A stretch of 64,000 bases of DNA, taken from Cytobacillus dafuensis (lineage in GTDB: Bacteria > Bacillota > Bacilli > Bacillales > Cytobacillaceae). The notes under the pieces were generated by a model that ran no database searches, had not been told where the DNA came from, and saw nothing but the letters and a program-made list of their open reading frames with translations. A program made the translations under genes and the position numbers. Numbering within the stretch: the first letter of the stretch is position 1; each line of letters starts with the position of its first letter. Below, one piece after another: positions 7,641 to 16,655 of this stretch. Location: NCBI RefSeq assembly GCF_007995155.1, contig NZ_CP042593.1, forward strand, positions 662,001 through 726,000, given 5' to 3'.

Positions 7641-8009
7641 ATGATAGTCGTAGATAAAAAGAAATATAAAATGGCAATTAATGAGGTGGCGAAGGAAGTG
7701 CATGTACAGGTGCATGGATTAATGAGAGAGGAAGACGCAGAAGGTTTTATGATCGATTTACAGGATACGATTAATAAAGTATCAAGACAAGAATATACGT
7801 TTGTCATTGATGGGACTCACCAAACACCTGTCCCATCAAAGGTTGTACCACAGTTGGAGCAAACGATGCAATTTTATTCTAGCTTAGGTTTTAAGGATAT
7901 CCTGGTAGTAAAACCTTTATCTAAAATTGCTCAAGTGCAAGTTAGGAATGTACTTGAAAGAATTGAGTTCACCGGTACATTTATCGATAAAGTACATCAT
8001 TCTATGTAA
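7641..8009 (+). CDS. Small STAS/SpoIIAA-like protein under c-di-GMP riboswitch control
   Basis: This 122-residue soluble protein alternates beta and alpha segments (MAINEVAKEVHVQVHGLM, then YTFVIDGTHQT, then KDILVVKPLS). The pattern resembles the STAS/SpoIIAA-like fold, although I recognise no specific family and this is a fold-level guess. It is the first gene behind a cyclic di-GMP-I riboswitch and terminator, so its level should follow the second messenger that switches cells between swimming and surface life. Downstream on the same strand are an acetyltransferase and a chemotaxis receptor, separated by a bcr1-like element. The start is ATG with AAAAAGGAG seven to nine bases upstream. Confidence 0.7.
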   Translation: MIVVDKKKYKMAINEVAKEVHVQVHGLMREEDAEGFMIDLQDTINKVSRQEYTFVIDGTHQTPVPSKVVPQLEQTMQFYSSLGFKDILVVKPLSKIAQVQVRNVLERIEFTGTFIDKVHHSM

Positions 8010-8040
8010 TGTTAGGTCCCAATAATAAGGGGATTTTTAT

Positions 8041-8258
8041 TTTATCGCAGATTAACGGGCAGTAAGACCCCCACTTCAAGGTTGCGAGAGAATTAAAGAA
8101 ACCTAAGTGGGGGATCAACTGCCCGTAAAGGCCCGACGACGGACACGATGTCCTAGTCAGGCGAAAGCCACAGGACGTGGCGTTTTGAGCGTGATTAGTT
8201 CAACTAACCATCAGTGGGGGATGAAAGAAACCCCCCACTGATGGAAGTTTCACTTTAT
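8041..8258 (+). repeat. bcr1-like structured repeat, copy 2 (long variant)
   Basis: The ends are the same as in the other copies, with TTTAT at 8041-8045 and 8254-8258, but the element is 218 bp instead of 160. The extra 58 bases replace the short linker between the two hairpins (around 8135-8192). They contain GACACGATGTCC and GCCACAGGACGTGGC-type inverted segments, a third potential hairpin. The right end is 21 bases before the acetyltransferase start. Confidence 0.85.
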
Positions 8259-8279
8259 AATTTGAAAGGGAGTCTACAA

Positions 8280-8990
8280 GTGCAAACAACATTAGAGTTA
8301 TACACATATGAAATTATAACGAAGGAACAAACAGATTTAATTCAAAAAGCAGCTGAGTGTCTAGCACGTTCATTTATCGGAGTGGATGTTTCAGGAAAAT
8401 GGGTACAGGAACCGATGGTAGGTCAATTAAAACTAAGTTATGAAGATTTCTATAAGTTTACTAAGGATTATTTAGACTCTACTATAGAGCAGGGATATTG
8501 CGCAGTCGCCCGAGATATTAATAATAATGTTGTTGGTGCACTTGCGGGAGATACGAATGCACCAGAGATTATCGGAGAAGATATATTTGAAGGTTCTTTT
8601 TATGATATGAATGTCATTCTGCGTGTTTTAGAAGATGTGGATAAACGTTTCATGGAAGATTATAAAAGACGAAACGGAAAAGAAATCAAAGATGGGGAGC
8701 TATTACACCTATTCATGATAGGAGTGGTAGCTGAACATGACCGTCACAAAATTATTCAGCAATTAGTAAATATACTGATAACAAAGGCATCCTCACAAGG
8801 TGTGAAGGGTATATTAGGTGAAGCGACAAACCCGAAGGCGATACGTTTGATGGAAAAATATCATAATATGAAAAAATATGAAGATGTAGAAGGAAATTAT
8901 ATTGTTCATAAATATCAGGATAATAGTAAGTTGAATGGCATTCCTTCACATGTAGCTGATGGAACATACATACTTTTTAAAGAGATTTAA
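8280..8990 (+). CDS. GNAT-like acetyltransferase
   Basis: The protein has 236 residues from GTG 8280. A longer frame open from 8214 runs through the bcr1-like repeat and encodes repeat-derived residues. The GTG is preferred because AAAGGGAG lies eight bases upstream. The fold resembles GNAT acetyltransferases: a central strand (GYCAVARDINNNVVGALAGD), the acetyl-CoA loop region HLFMIGVVAEHDRHKIIQQL (replacing the usual V-x-x-x-x-R/Q-x-x-G/A) and a C-terminal N-x-x-A-x-x-x-Y-like segment (NPKAIRLMEKY). The acceptor is unknown. The repeat insertion separates it from the riboswitch gene, but read-through is possible because no terminator is seen apart from the repeat's own hairpins. Confidence 0.7.
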   Translation: MQTTLELYTYEIITKEQTDLIQKAAECLARSFIGVDVSGKWVQEPMVGQLKLSYEDFYKFTKDYLDSTIEQGYCAVARDINNNVVGALAGDTNAPEIIGEDIFEGSFYDMNVILRVLEDVDKRFMEDYKRRNGKEIKDGELLHLFMIGVVAEHDRHKIIQQLVNILITKASSQGVKGILGEATNPKAIRLMEKYHNMKKYEDVEGNYIVHKYQDNSKLNGIPSHVADGTYILFKEI

Positions 8991-9050
8991 AAATTTCATA
9001 CCTAGGTCTAAGTCAATAATTAACAGAAGAAGTTAGGAGATATATTTATC

Positions 9051-10220
9051 ATGGAAGCTGTTTTACTAGGCATTATTGTTATCTTAATGGGGACATCAGC
9101 GTATTTTGCTTACCGATATTTTTCGCTGAAAAATCATCCTCATATAAATAAAGAAATTATAAATGGAATGAAGGAAATAATAGCAGGAAATATCACTAGT
9201 AAAGTAGATGAAAGAAGTCCTGATCATGCTGTATTTAATCAACTGATTGAGTTTTTCAGCCGTATAAGTGAAAAGTTTTTTTCATTTTCAAAAAATGTAC
9301 ATGAAAAAGGAGAAAATCTCGCTGAAATCGGTGAATATGCTTCTGAGCAAGCGGATATTGTTAGAGCGGCAATTGATGAGGTAGGTAGAGGATTAAATAA
9401 ACAATTAGTAGCTACAGAAGAAAGCGCCGCATCTATGGAAGAAATGGCACAGGCAATCGAAGATCTATCAGTGAGAACAAATCAAATTTCAGAACAATCG
9501 AACGCTACCTTAGAATTAACACAAGAAGGAAACATTAAGCTGAAGGACTCCTTAGAAAAAATGGAGCATTTTAATCAAACGATAAATACAACATTTGTTG
9601 CAATAAATAAACTCGGAGAAAAATCTCTCGAAATCGGCACTATTGTAAAAGTGATTACAGGGATTTCAGAACAAATTAATTTATTGGCATTGAATGCGGC
9701 AATAGAAGCTGCACGTGCGGGTGAACATGGTAAAGGATTTGCGGTTGTTGCTGATGAGGTTCGAAAATTGGCCGAACAATCACGCCAGTCTTCTTCTGAA
9801 GTATCAAATATTGTAAAGAATATACAAGAAGATACTGAAATAGTTGTCAAGTCAATGCAACAGGGAACAGAAGAATTTAAAGATACAAATACGACTATTG
9901 TAGAGGTTGGAACCATGTTTGAAAAGATTCTATCTTCTACAAAGATCATTGCTGAAAATAATGAAAATTCTTCTGCAAGTACAGAAGAATTATCGTCTTC
10001 TACTCAGCAGATAATGGCAGCAATTGTTGAGATAGCTTCTATCTCTCGGGAATCTGTTGAAATGTTTGAGGAACTAATAGAAATTAGTGATGATGAACTG
10101 CATACAATGCAAAAACTTGTTCAGGAAGCAAAGAATCTTATAAATTTAAAAAATGATGTAAACAAATTACTAATTGCATGGAATCATAGTGTTGAAACTG
10201 CGGAAGCTAAAGTGGGTTAA
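9051..10220 (+). CDS. Methyl-accepting chemotaxis protein without a sensor domain
   Basis: This 389-residue protein has one N-terminal transmembrane helix (residues 3-23) and then a cytoplasmic signalling coiled coil. The highly conserved hairpin tip [17 protein letters not shown], continuing into [18 protein letters not shown], lies at about residues 205-245. Glu/Gln-rich adaptation segments lie on both sides. There is no extracellular or PAS domain, so it probably senses an intracellular state or works with partners. It passes signals to CheA/CheW, which are not in this window. It is third in the cluster behind the c-di-GMP riboswitch, with the acetyltransferase 60 bases upstream. The start is ATG with TTAGGAG upstream. 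Confidence 0.9.
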   Translation: MEAVLLGIIVILMGTSAYFAYRYFSLKNHPHINKEIINGMKEIIAGNITSKVDERSPDHAVFNQLIEFFSRISEKFFSFSKNVHEKGENLAEIGEYASEQADIVRAAIDEVGRGLNKQLVATEESAASMEEMAQAIEDLSVRTNQISEQSNATLELTQEGNIKLKDSLEKMEHFNQTINTTFVAINKLGEKSLEIGTIVKVITGISEQINLLALNAAIEAARAGEHGKGFAVVADEVRKLAEQSRQSSSEVSNIVKNIQEDTEIVVKSMQQGTEEFKDTNTTIVEVGTMFEKILSSTKIIAENNENSSASTEELSSSTQQIMAAIVEIASISRESVEMFEELIEISDDELHTMQKLVQEAKNLINLKNDVNKLLIAWNHSVETAEAKVG

Positions 10221-10376
10221 GATGCTGAAAATAAGGTCAGTGTAGGAGTATAAAGATATTCACCTCCATAATATTTGCTCATTTTATAAAATAAGAAGGC
10301 TTCTTATAAGTTGAGCAAACTTGTATAAACTGGCACCTTTGTCAAGGGCACAATAAAAAAAGAGACTAACAACTAG

Positions 10377-10413
10377 AAGATGATTCCTATATTGAATAGG
10401 GGTCATCTTTTTT
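10377..10413 (+). terminator. Intrinsic terminator
   Basis: AAGATGATTCCTAT pairs with ATAGGGGTCATCTT (one mismatch), and T-rich sequence follows. It ends transcription about 160 bases after the chemotaxis receptor. Confidence 0.7.
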
Positions 10414-10696
10414 AAGTCATCTTTTAAATTACCAAATAATCACTACTAAGGGATATCATCCTAAGAGTTCCCTCTCCAAGACATTGATTGGCCTAGACCA
10501 TATTTTTTTAATAACTTTAAATCCCCATTTAAAGCCTTTGTACAAACCACCCTTTGGAAGGGTGGTTATGATTGTTAAGATTTTGAATCAACTGCATAAT
10601 CTTTCGTGGTGCTTTATTTCCAGTTCTACCCTTCTAAACTCTTCTAATATACTATAATCCTCAATTTCTACAAAGAATAAGGATAGCGTCTTAGAA

Positions 10697-10730
10697 AACG
10701 TTCACACATTTGTATAAATGTGTGAACGTT
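10697..10730. repeat. Perfect 15-bp inverted repeat
   Basis: AACGTTCACACATTT and its exact complement are separated by four bases. The stem is long enough to form a stable hairpin or cruciform; it lacks a proper T-run on the plus strand (TTTAATATTT). It could be a weak terminator or a protein-binding dyad upstream of the permease operon. Confidence 0.7.
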
Positions 10731-10792
10731 TAATATTTCTTATCTGTTTTGAAAATACCCGTTTTTTTTCCTTCAATATACCCTTAAATTTC

Positions 10793-10862
10793 TTCCGATA
10801 ATCGGCTTACAAAACAATAAAGCTTATGTTATTGTACAAACATATTGGAATATTCCGATAAT
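10793..10862 (+). promoter_or_regulatory. Twin TTCCGATAAT repeats upstream of the permease operon
   Basis: The 10-mer TTCCGATAAT occurs at 10793-10802 and 10853-10862, exactly 60 bp apart, and the first is part of the near-palindrome CCGATAATCGG. The second is only 56 bases before the start codon. This spacing suits cooperative binding with looping, and the XRE-cupin regulator encoded at the end of the operon is the natural candidate. The function is inferred. Confidence 0.5.
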
Positions 10863-10917
10863 TATGTTAAATTTTTAATATAAGAGAAAAATTACAATAT
10901 ATTAGAGGAGTGACTTT

Positions 10918-12201
10918 ATGGCGAAAAATAACGGAGATTTTGTATCTGAACCAGTACCTTCAAGTGCGCGAAGGCCTTGGTGGGAGATCACGTTTGTTAC
11001 TTCTGGATTTTGTCTTGCGGTATCAGGGATGTTTGCAGGAGCAGCTTTGACAACAGGAATGTCATTAAGAAGTGTTATCGTTACTATTCTAATTGGTAAT
11101 CTATTATTAACACTCTATGGAGGATTTATGGGTGCGATTGGTGCTAACACAGGGTTAGCAACCTCAGTGCTTGCAAAACGTACCTTTGGAAAAAACGGTT
11201 CTATTATTATGAGTTTGATTTTTGCTGTCACTTTAGTAGGGTGGTTTTCCGTACAAGCTGGATTTTTCGGACAAACGATTCACGCTATGCTGCCAAAGGC
11301 TGGGTTTATTACTTCTTCATCCGTTGCTTCAGCCTGGGGAGGAGCGTTAATGATCCTTACTGCATTTATCGGCTATAAAGGAATAAGAATCTTAAGTAAT
11401 ATAGCGATTCCTTTATTGCTCATCTTATCTTTCTTTGGCGTAATTTTAGCAATATCTCATGCAGGGGGCTGGGCAAGCTTAACACCAGAAATTACTAAGC
11501 CAATTACTATTATGGAGGGGGTAGTAGTTGTTGTTGGAACCTTTGCGGTAGGAGCCGTGATTCAACCGGATATTTCAAGATTTGCTCGCTCATCAAAGGA
11601 TTCTTGGTTAGCTATGGCCATTGGAATGTTGATTGCTAATGGTTTCATCGTATTCGCTGGTGCTGTAACCGCGATAGCTATGGGAACAGGAGATTTACCA
11701 GCAGCTATGCTTCAATTAGGGCTAGGGATTCCTGCCATTCTTATCCTAATTGCTGCACAGTGGACAAGTAATGATAGCAATTTGTATTCATCATCACTAT
11801 CATTTACCAATATTTTTAATGTGAAAAGATCGAAGGTTGTAATTATCTTAGGGGCTATCGGTACATTAATGGGTGCAGTTGGAATTGCAAACTACTTTAT
11901 TGGCTTCTTAAGCACATTGGGTGTTTTGATTCCACCAATTGCTGGTGTTATGATTGCAGACTATTTTGTATTAAATAGGGAGAAGTACAAATTTGATGGA
12001 GGAAATAATTACGTTTCTTTCAAGTGGAAATCCTTAATTGCATGGATCCTTGGTGTGGCAGGAGGAGTTTTAATTTCATGGGGAATTCCTTCGTTGAATG
12101 CAATAATAATTGCGTTTATCATTCAGATTGCTCTAAACCGTATTGGGGAAAAAACTGATATGGAATTAAATACAACAGCGAATCAGGAACAAAATATTTA
12201 A
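10918..12201 (+). CDS. NCS1-family permease (cytosine/hydantoin type, CodB-like)
   Basis: This 427-residue polytopic membrane protein has about 12 hydrophobic helices. The N-terminal block RRPWWEITFVTSGFCLAVSG and the conserved NCS1 region following it resemble CodB-like cytosine permeases. NCS1 carriers co-transport nucleobases, allantoin or hydantoins with cations. It is the first gene of a five-gene run with DUF917, a HyuA-like protein, a dipeptidase and a regulator, so a cyclic amide or hydantoin-like nitrogen source is more likely than cytosine itself, because no deaminase is present. The start is ATG after AGAGGAG. The two TTCCGATAAT repeats upstream are probable operator sites. Confidence 0.85.
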   Translation: MAKNNGDFVSEPVPSSARRPWWEITFVTSGFCLAVSGMFAGAALTTGMSLRSVIVTILIGNLLLTLYGGFMGAIGANTGLATSVLAKRTFGKNGSIIMSLIFAVTLVGWFSVQAGFFGQTIHAMLPKAGFITSSSVASAWGGALMILTAFIGYKGIRILSNIAIPLLLILSFFGVILAISHAGGWASLTPEITKPITIMEGVVVVVGTFAVGAVIQPDISRFARSSKDSWLAMAIGMLIANGFIVFAGAVTAIAMGTGDLPAAMLQLGLGIPAILILIAAQWTSNDSNLYSSSLSFTNIFNVKRSKVVIILGAIGTLMGAVGIANYFIGFLSTLGVLIPPIAGVMIADYFVLNREKYKFDGGNNYVSFKWKSLIAWILGVAGGVLISWGIPSLNAIIIAFIIQIALNRIGEKTDMELNTTANQEQNI

Positions 12202-12214
12202 TAGAGGTGATAGT

Positions 12215-13336
12215 ATGGCTCGCTTTATAGGTGTAGAAGAAATAGAAGCATTAGCAGTCGGTGCAGCAGTATTAGGAACTGGCGGTGGAGGAGATCCTTA
12301 TCTTGGGAAAATCATGGCACAGGAGGCCATTAAAGAGTTTGGCCCCGTTACCTTACTCGACCCAAGCGAGGTTCCTGCAGATGCGCTTGTTGTCCCAGTA
12401 GCAATGATGGGGGCACCAACGGTTTTTGTTGAAAAAATCCCAAATGGAGATGAAGCACTTCATTCTTTACGGAGATTAGAAGACTATTTAGGTAAAAAAG
12501 CATTCGCGGTAATGCCAATGGAATGTGGGGGCCTCAATTCGACTATTCCATTTGTGGTAGCAGCACGTGCTGGGCTTCCAATTGTAGATGCTGATGGGAT
12601 GGGGAGAGCCTTTCCAGAACTACAAATGGAGACATTTAGTGTTTATGGGGTTTCCGGAACACCAATGGTCATCACAGATGAACGTGGAAACTGGACCCTC
12701 TTGAATACGGTTGACAATGCGATGATGGAATATATTGCTCGAGGGGTTGCCGTTCGAATGGGTGGTGTCGGTCATATTGCTGAATATCCAATGACCGGAG
12801 ATGAAATGAGACGAACCTCAATTCTGCAAACGGTTACGTTAGCAATTGAACTTGGTAAGGCAGTGCTAGAATCAAGTAAGAAAAAGGTTTCACCACTTAT
12901 TGCAATGGAAGAAGCACTAATAAAATCTGATTATGGAAAACCGATTATTTTGTTTGAAGCCAAGATTACTGATGTTGACAGAACGACAGCTGAAGGTTTT
13001 GCCAAAGGAACAGTAAACTTAGAAGGAATCAATGGTAGTGAAGGACATGAATTTAGAGTCGACTTTCAAAATGAAAATTTGATTGCCTATAAAGGGGATC
13101 AGGTGTTAGCGACCGTACCAGATTTAATTACTTTCATTGATTTAGAAACGTTTAAACCGTTAACGACTGAAACATTAAGATATGGCTTCCGTGTAGCCTG
13201 TTTAGCAATTCCAACACCACCAATTATGCGAACCGAGGAAGCGCTTAAAGTATGGGGTCCAAAATATTTTGGTTATGACCTTCCATTTATACCGGTGGAA
13301 AAGCTAAATGAAGGGATGATTGTGAATGGCAAATAA
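12215..13336 (+). CDS. DUF917 family protein (S-methyl-thiohydantoin desulfurase type)
   Basis: This 373-residue protein matches the DUF917 family. The N-terminal glycine-rich motif GTGGGGDPYLG is at about residues 21-31, CGGLNS is near residue 105 and the conserved DADGMGRAFPELQMETF is near residues 125-141. The family is encoded next to hydantoinase/oxoprolinase genes, and a member has been linked to S-methyl-thiohydantoin breakdown. Here it starts 13 bases after the permease and overlaps the HyuA-like gene by 11 bases, so the two products very probably act as a complex or in consecutive steps. The start is ATG after AGAGGTGATAGT. The exact substrate is not provable here. Confidence 0.85.
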   Translation: MARFIGVEEIEALAVGAAVLGTGGGGDPYLGKIMAQEAIKEFGPVTLLDPSEVPADALVVPVAMMGAPTVFVEKIPNGDEALHSLRRLEDYLGKKAFAVMPMECGGLNSTIPFVVAARAGLPIVDADGMGRAFPELQMETFSVYGVSGTPMVITDERGNWTLLNTVDNAMMEYIARGVAVRMGGVGHIAEYPMTGDEMRRTSILQTVTLAIELGKAVLESSKKKVSPLIAMEEALIKSDYGKPIILFEAKITDVDRTTAEGFAKGTVNLEGINGSEGHEFRVDFQNENLIAYKGDQVLATVPDLITFIDLETFKPLTTETLRYGFRVACLAIPTPPIMRTEEALKVWGPKYFGYDLPFIPVEKLNEGMIVNGK

Positions 13337-14906
13337 CATGTATAAAATTGGAGTTGATGTAGGTGGAACGAATACCGATGCAGTGGTATTGGATCAATAT
13401 GATCAAGTCATTTCGGCCATTAAATCACCAACCACAAGTGATGTGCAAAGTGGAATTTTTAATAGTATAAAAAAGGTTCTCGATTTATCAGAAGTTAATG
13501 TGAAGGATATTGCTTATGTTTCATTAGGTACAACACATGCAACAAATGCTATCATTCGACGGAAGGATCTCTCTAAGGTAGCTATTGTACGTATCTGTTT
13601 GCCTGCCGGGAAGGGTGTATTACCTATGGCAGGTTGGGATGAGTCGTTAGTCCAAGCCATAGGGGGAAAATCCTTCTTAATCCATGGCGGATTTGAATAC
13701 GATGGTCGACCATTATCAGATGAGCTTTTAAACTATGAAGAGTGTTTGGAAATTTTTAAAGAAGTTAGGGAAGAGGGCTATGATTCTATTGCAGTCAGTA
13801 GCATTTTTTCACCGGCAAAAGACCTTCATGAAAAGGAATTTGCGAGGCTTGCACATGAATATCTAGGAGAAGATTTCCCTGTTACCTTATCCTCGGAGAT
13901 TGGCAGTTTAGGATTATTAGAGCGTGAGAACTCTGCAATTCTAAATGCAAGTGTGGTTGCTGTTGCTAAAAAAGCAGCAAATGGATTGGTTGAGGCGTTA
14001 GAGCATCTTGGGATTACCAGCAAAGTATTTTTTGCTCAAAATGATGGGACTTTGATGTCATTAGAGCATGCCATCAAGTACCCTGTTTTGACGATTGGAT
14101 CTGGTCCAACAAACTCTACTCGAGGGGCAGCTTATTTATCAAATCTAAAAGATTGTATTGTCGCCGATATTGGCGGCACGTCAACTGATGTAGGGATTTT
14201 GGTTAATGGTTTCCCACGTCAGTCTGCACTTGCTGTTGAGGTGGGAGGCGTTTTAACAAACTTTAGAATGCCTGACTTAATTTCAATTGGGCTTGGTGGA
14301 GGTAGTATTGTCACGGTTGCCGGGGATGACATTAAAATTGGACCTGATAGTGTCGGCTACCAAATTAAAGAAAAGGCAATCTGTTTTGGTGGAGAAATCT
14401 TAACCGCAACTGACATTGCTGTAGCTGCTGGGGTAGCAGAAATAGATGATCCTAGTTGTGACCCAACGAGGCTAAACTCGCTGGATCCCAGCTTGGTCAC
14501 AAAAGCAATGGATAAAATTGAAAAAATGGTGCTTGAAGCATGCGAGAAAATCAAAACGTCTCCTGATCCTTTACCAATTGTATTAGTCGGAGGTGGAAGT
14601 GTCATTATGCCAGCTGAGAGCAAATCTGTTGAATTGATTAAACCAGAACATTTTGGCTGTGCAAATGCCCTTGGAGCTGCTATTGCTGATGCAAGCGGCG
14701 AGGTTGATGGTTTATGGCCGATGGAAGACAAGACTCGCGAGGAAATTATCCAAACAGCAAAGGCTCTCGCGATTGAAAAGGCAATTAGTATGGGGGCTAA
14801 ACAGGATACCACACAAATTGTTGATTTAGAAGCTGTTCCATTATCTTATCTTCCTGGAAACGTTTTACGGGTGAAAGCAAAAGCAGCAGGGGCATTGCAG
14901 CTATAG
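13326..14906 (+). CDS. Hydantoinase/oxoprolinase family protein (HyuA-like)
   Basis: The protein has 526 residues. The N-terminal actin-like ATP-binding motif IGVDVGGTNTDAVV (residues 8-21) and the second phosphate loop VADIGGTSTDVGIL (near residue 280) are the signatures of the HyuA/oxoprolinase A family. That family opens hydantoin or 5-oxoproline rings with ATP. A third motif, SIGLGGGSIV, is present near residue 320. At about 526 residues it is shorter than classical HyuA subunits (about 650-700) and matches the compact DUF917-associated type. It overlaps the DUF917 gene by 11 bases. No HyuB partner is encoded here; DUF917 presumably replaces it. The start is ATG after a GAAGGGATGATTGTGA region. 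Confidence 0.85.
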   Translation: MANNMYKIGVDVGGTNTDAVVLDQYDQVISAIKSPTTSDVQSGIFNSIKKVLDLSEVNVKDIAYVSLGTTHATNAIIRRKDLSKVAIVRICLPAGKGVLPMAGWDESLVQAIGGKSFLIHGGFEYDGRPLSDELLNYEECLEIFKEVREEGYDSIAVSSIFSPAKDLHEKEFARLAHEYLGEDFPVTLSSEIGSLGLLERENSAILNASVVAVAKKAANGLVEALEHLGITSKVFFAQNDGTLMSLEHAIKYPVLTIGSGPTNSTRGAAYLSNLKDCIVADIGGTSTDVGILVNGFPRQSALAVEVGGVLTNFRMPDLISIGLGGGSIVTVAGDDIKIGPDSVGYQIKEKAICFGGEILTATDIAVAAGVAEIDDPSCDPTRLNSLDPSLVTKAMDKIEKMVLEACEKIKTSPDPLPIVLVGGGSVIMPAESKSVELIKPEHFGCANALGAAIADASGEVDGLWPMEDKTREEIIQTAKALAIEKAISMGAKQDTTQIVDLEAVPLSYLPGNVLRVKAKAAGALQL

Positions 14907-14996
14907 GGATACAAAATGGGTGGATCATTCCTTAAAGGGGATGATTCACTCTGTCTAAAAATGAAATTATTTGATTGATACAAGGAGTTATCCAGA

Positions 14997-16001
14997 TTGA
15001 AAATTTTTGATTTACATTCTGATATTTTTACAGACATAGCGATTCGTAGAGAACGAGGTGAAAATAGGGTCTTTGATCAAGTCCATTTTCCTCGCTTAAA
15101 GCGTGGAGGAATTCATGCAATTCTTTGTGTGATATGGGTAGAACCAAACTATCGTGGAAATGAATATGAACGATTTCATGCTATCTTATCACATGTGATG
15201 GATGATTTAGCTGAAAGTGAACATGCAGAAATTGTCTCTTTTGCAGCCACTGAAAATAATAGACATTCCAATACAAATAAAATTCAAATCTACTTAGGTC
15301 TCGAAGGGTTAACTTTTATGGAAAGATGGGAAGGCCCCAATTCATATGCAAGAATTCAGAATTCAACAGCTGAGCTGGATAAAATTATGTTCAAACACGC
15401 TATTTTTTCATGGAATGAAAGAAATTTTTTAGCTGTGGGAACGGGATGTCCAAAAATTTATGATTCGGATGGATTAACATCAGTGGGGAAATTTACGGTT
15501 GGTGAATTAGAACAGTCCAGTTGGATTATTGATGTTTCGCATTTGAACGAAAAGTCCTTTTGGGATGTGTATAGTGTTAGTCAACAGCCCATTATGGCAT
15601 CACATAGCAATTCAAAAGTTCTTTGTAATGTAGACCGTAATTTAACGGACGAACAAATGAAAGCAATTGTATCGACTGGGGGCATTATTGGATTAAATGC
15701 CTATGGGGAATTTGTAGATCGGAATAAGCCTACTGTTTCAAGATTCGTTGACCATGTCATTTATATGGCTGATCTTGTTGGAGTAGATTCAATCAGCTTT
15801 GGTTTTGATTTCATGGACTACCTAATGGATTATAACCTTGGTGGACCACCTGTTATTTTGACTGAAGGATTAGAAAATGTTACGATGATTCCGAATTTAA
15901 TCGATAACATGATTAAAAGAGGATTTAGCTCGAAGGAAATTGAAATTATTTGCTTTGATAATGCATTTAACTTTTTACAAAAGATTTATCAAAAAACGTA
16001 A
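14997..16001 (+). CDS. M19-family membrane dipeptidase homologue
   Basis: The protein has 334 residues from a TTG start with AAGGAG nine bases upstream. Zinc-ligand motifs of renal-dipeptidase-type M19 enzymes are visible: DLHSD at residues 5-9, the bridging glutamate in LGLEGL near residue 102, DVSHLNE near residue 180, the histidine in ASHSNSK near residue 202 and the aspartate in GFDFMDY near residue 263. M19 enzymes hydrolyse dipeptides with relaxed stereochemistry. In this operon (90 bases after HyuA) it could cleave the dipeptide or N-carbamoyl product of ring opening. There is no signal peptide, so it is cytoplasmic. Confidence 0.85.
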   Translation: MKIFDLHSDIFTDIAIRRERGENRVFDQVHFPRLKRGGIHAILCVIWVEPNYRGNEYERFHAILSHVMDDLAESEHAEIVSFAATENNRHSNTNKIQIYLGLEGLTFMERWEGPNSYARIQNSTAELDKIMFKHAIFSWNERNFLAVGTGCPKIYDSDGLTSVGKFTVGELEQSSWIIDVSHLNEKSFWDVYSVSQQPIMASHSNSKVLCNVDRNLTDEQMKAIVSTGGIIGLNAYGEFVDRNKPTVSRFVDHVIYMADLVGVDSISFGFDFMDYLMDYNLGGPPVILTEGLENVTMIPNLIDNMIKRGFSSKEIEIICFDNAFNFLQKIYQKT

Positions 16002-16031
16002 TCTATTACTCTAGGTACTTATGAAAGGCTG

Positions 16032-16574
16032 ATGTCATTCATGCTTGAAGGAAATCGAGTTAGACTGCTTCGGAATGAACAAAAAATCTCCTTAAAAGAA
16101 TTATCAGAAAAATCGGGAGTTAGTGTCAGCATGATTAGCCAAATTGAAAGAGGGAATACGGATGTCACCTTAACCACCCTTTATAAAATTTGTAAAGGTC
16201 TAGGAGTATCCATTTCTACTCTATTATTTACAAAAGAAGAAACGGCACGAATAATTAAAAAGAAGAATAGAAAGACGATTGTTTTTCCATCTTCAAACAC
16301 CAAATATCAATTATTAACACCAAATCATGATGGCAGCTTAGAAATGATTTTGGTAGAGTTAGAACCAGGGCAAACAGACCGGAAGCTAGTTGAACATCAG
16401 GGAGAAGAGTGTGGAGTTGTCTTAGAGGGAAGCCTTACTGTCATTTTAGGGGATGAAGAGTTTTATTTAGAAGAGGGGGATAGCATATATTTTAACAGTT
16501 TAACCCCCCATAGATTTTTAAATAACTCAAGTAATAGATCCTTGTCTATTTGGGCAATGAGTAAGAATGTGTAA
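16032..16574 (+). CDS. XRE-family regulator with C-terminal cupin domain
   Basis: This 180-residue protein has an N-terminal helix-turn-helix at about residues 8-62 (LKELSEKSGVSVSMISQIER) and a cupin_2 barrel at about 105-175 (HQGEECGVVLEGSLTVILGD, then EEGDSIYFNSLTPHRF). Regulators of this build (PuuR/SutR-like) sense small metabolites with the cupin and repress linked catabolic operons. It ends the permease-DUF917-HyuA-dipeptidase run, 30 bases after the dipeptidase, and is the likely regulator of that operon through the twin TTCCGATAAT sites. The start is ATG after GAAAGGCTG. Confidence 0.9.
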   Translation: MSFMLEGNRVRLLRNEQKISLKELSEKSGVSVSMISQIERGNTDVTLTTLYKICKGLGVSISTLLFTKEETARIIKKKNRKTIVFPSSNTKYQLLTPNHDGSLEMILVELEPGQTDRKLVEHQGEECGVVLEGSLTVILGDEEFYLEEGDSIYFNSLTPHRFLNNSSNRSLSIWAMSKNV

Positions 16575-16655
16575 TTGAAAAAGGATGGACTTTTAAAGGA
16601 ATGCTTCTGCTTCATTTATTTTTAGAAGCAAAAGTACCGTGCCCATGTTTCCCCG

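Larger units (their letters stand above)
10221..10917. other. Gene-free interval with hairpins and relics
   Basis: No credible gene in about 700 bp. It holds a damaged copy of the GAAGCTTC terminator family near 10296, a terminator at 10377-10413, a GC-rich hairpin AACCACCCTT/AAGGGTGGTT at 10545-10567 without a T-tract, a perfect palindrome at 10697-10730 and twin operator-like repeats before the permease gene. The patchwork fits a junction between separately acquired segments. Confidence 0.5.

Noticed and set aside
8214..8279. Longer acetyltransferase start inside the bcr1-like repeat
   Set aside because: The extra residues are encoded by the repeat, and there is a good GTG start with AAAGGGAG at 8280. 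The upstream ATG has no proper ribosome binding site of its own.
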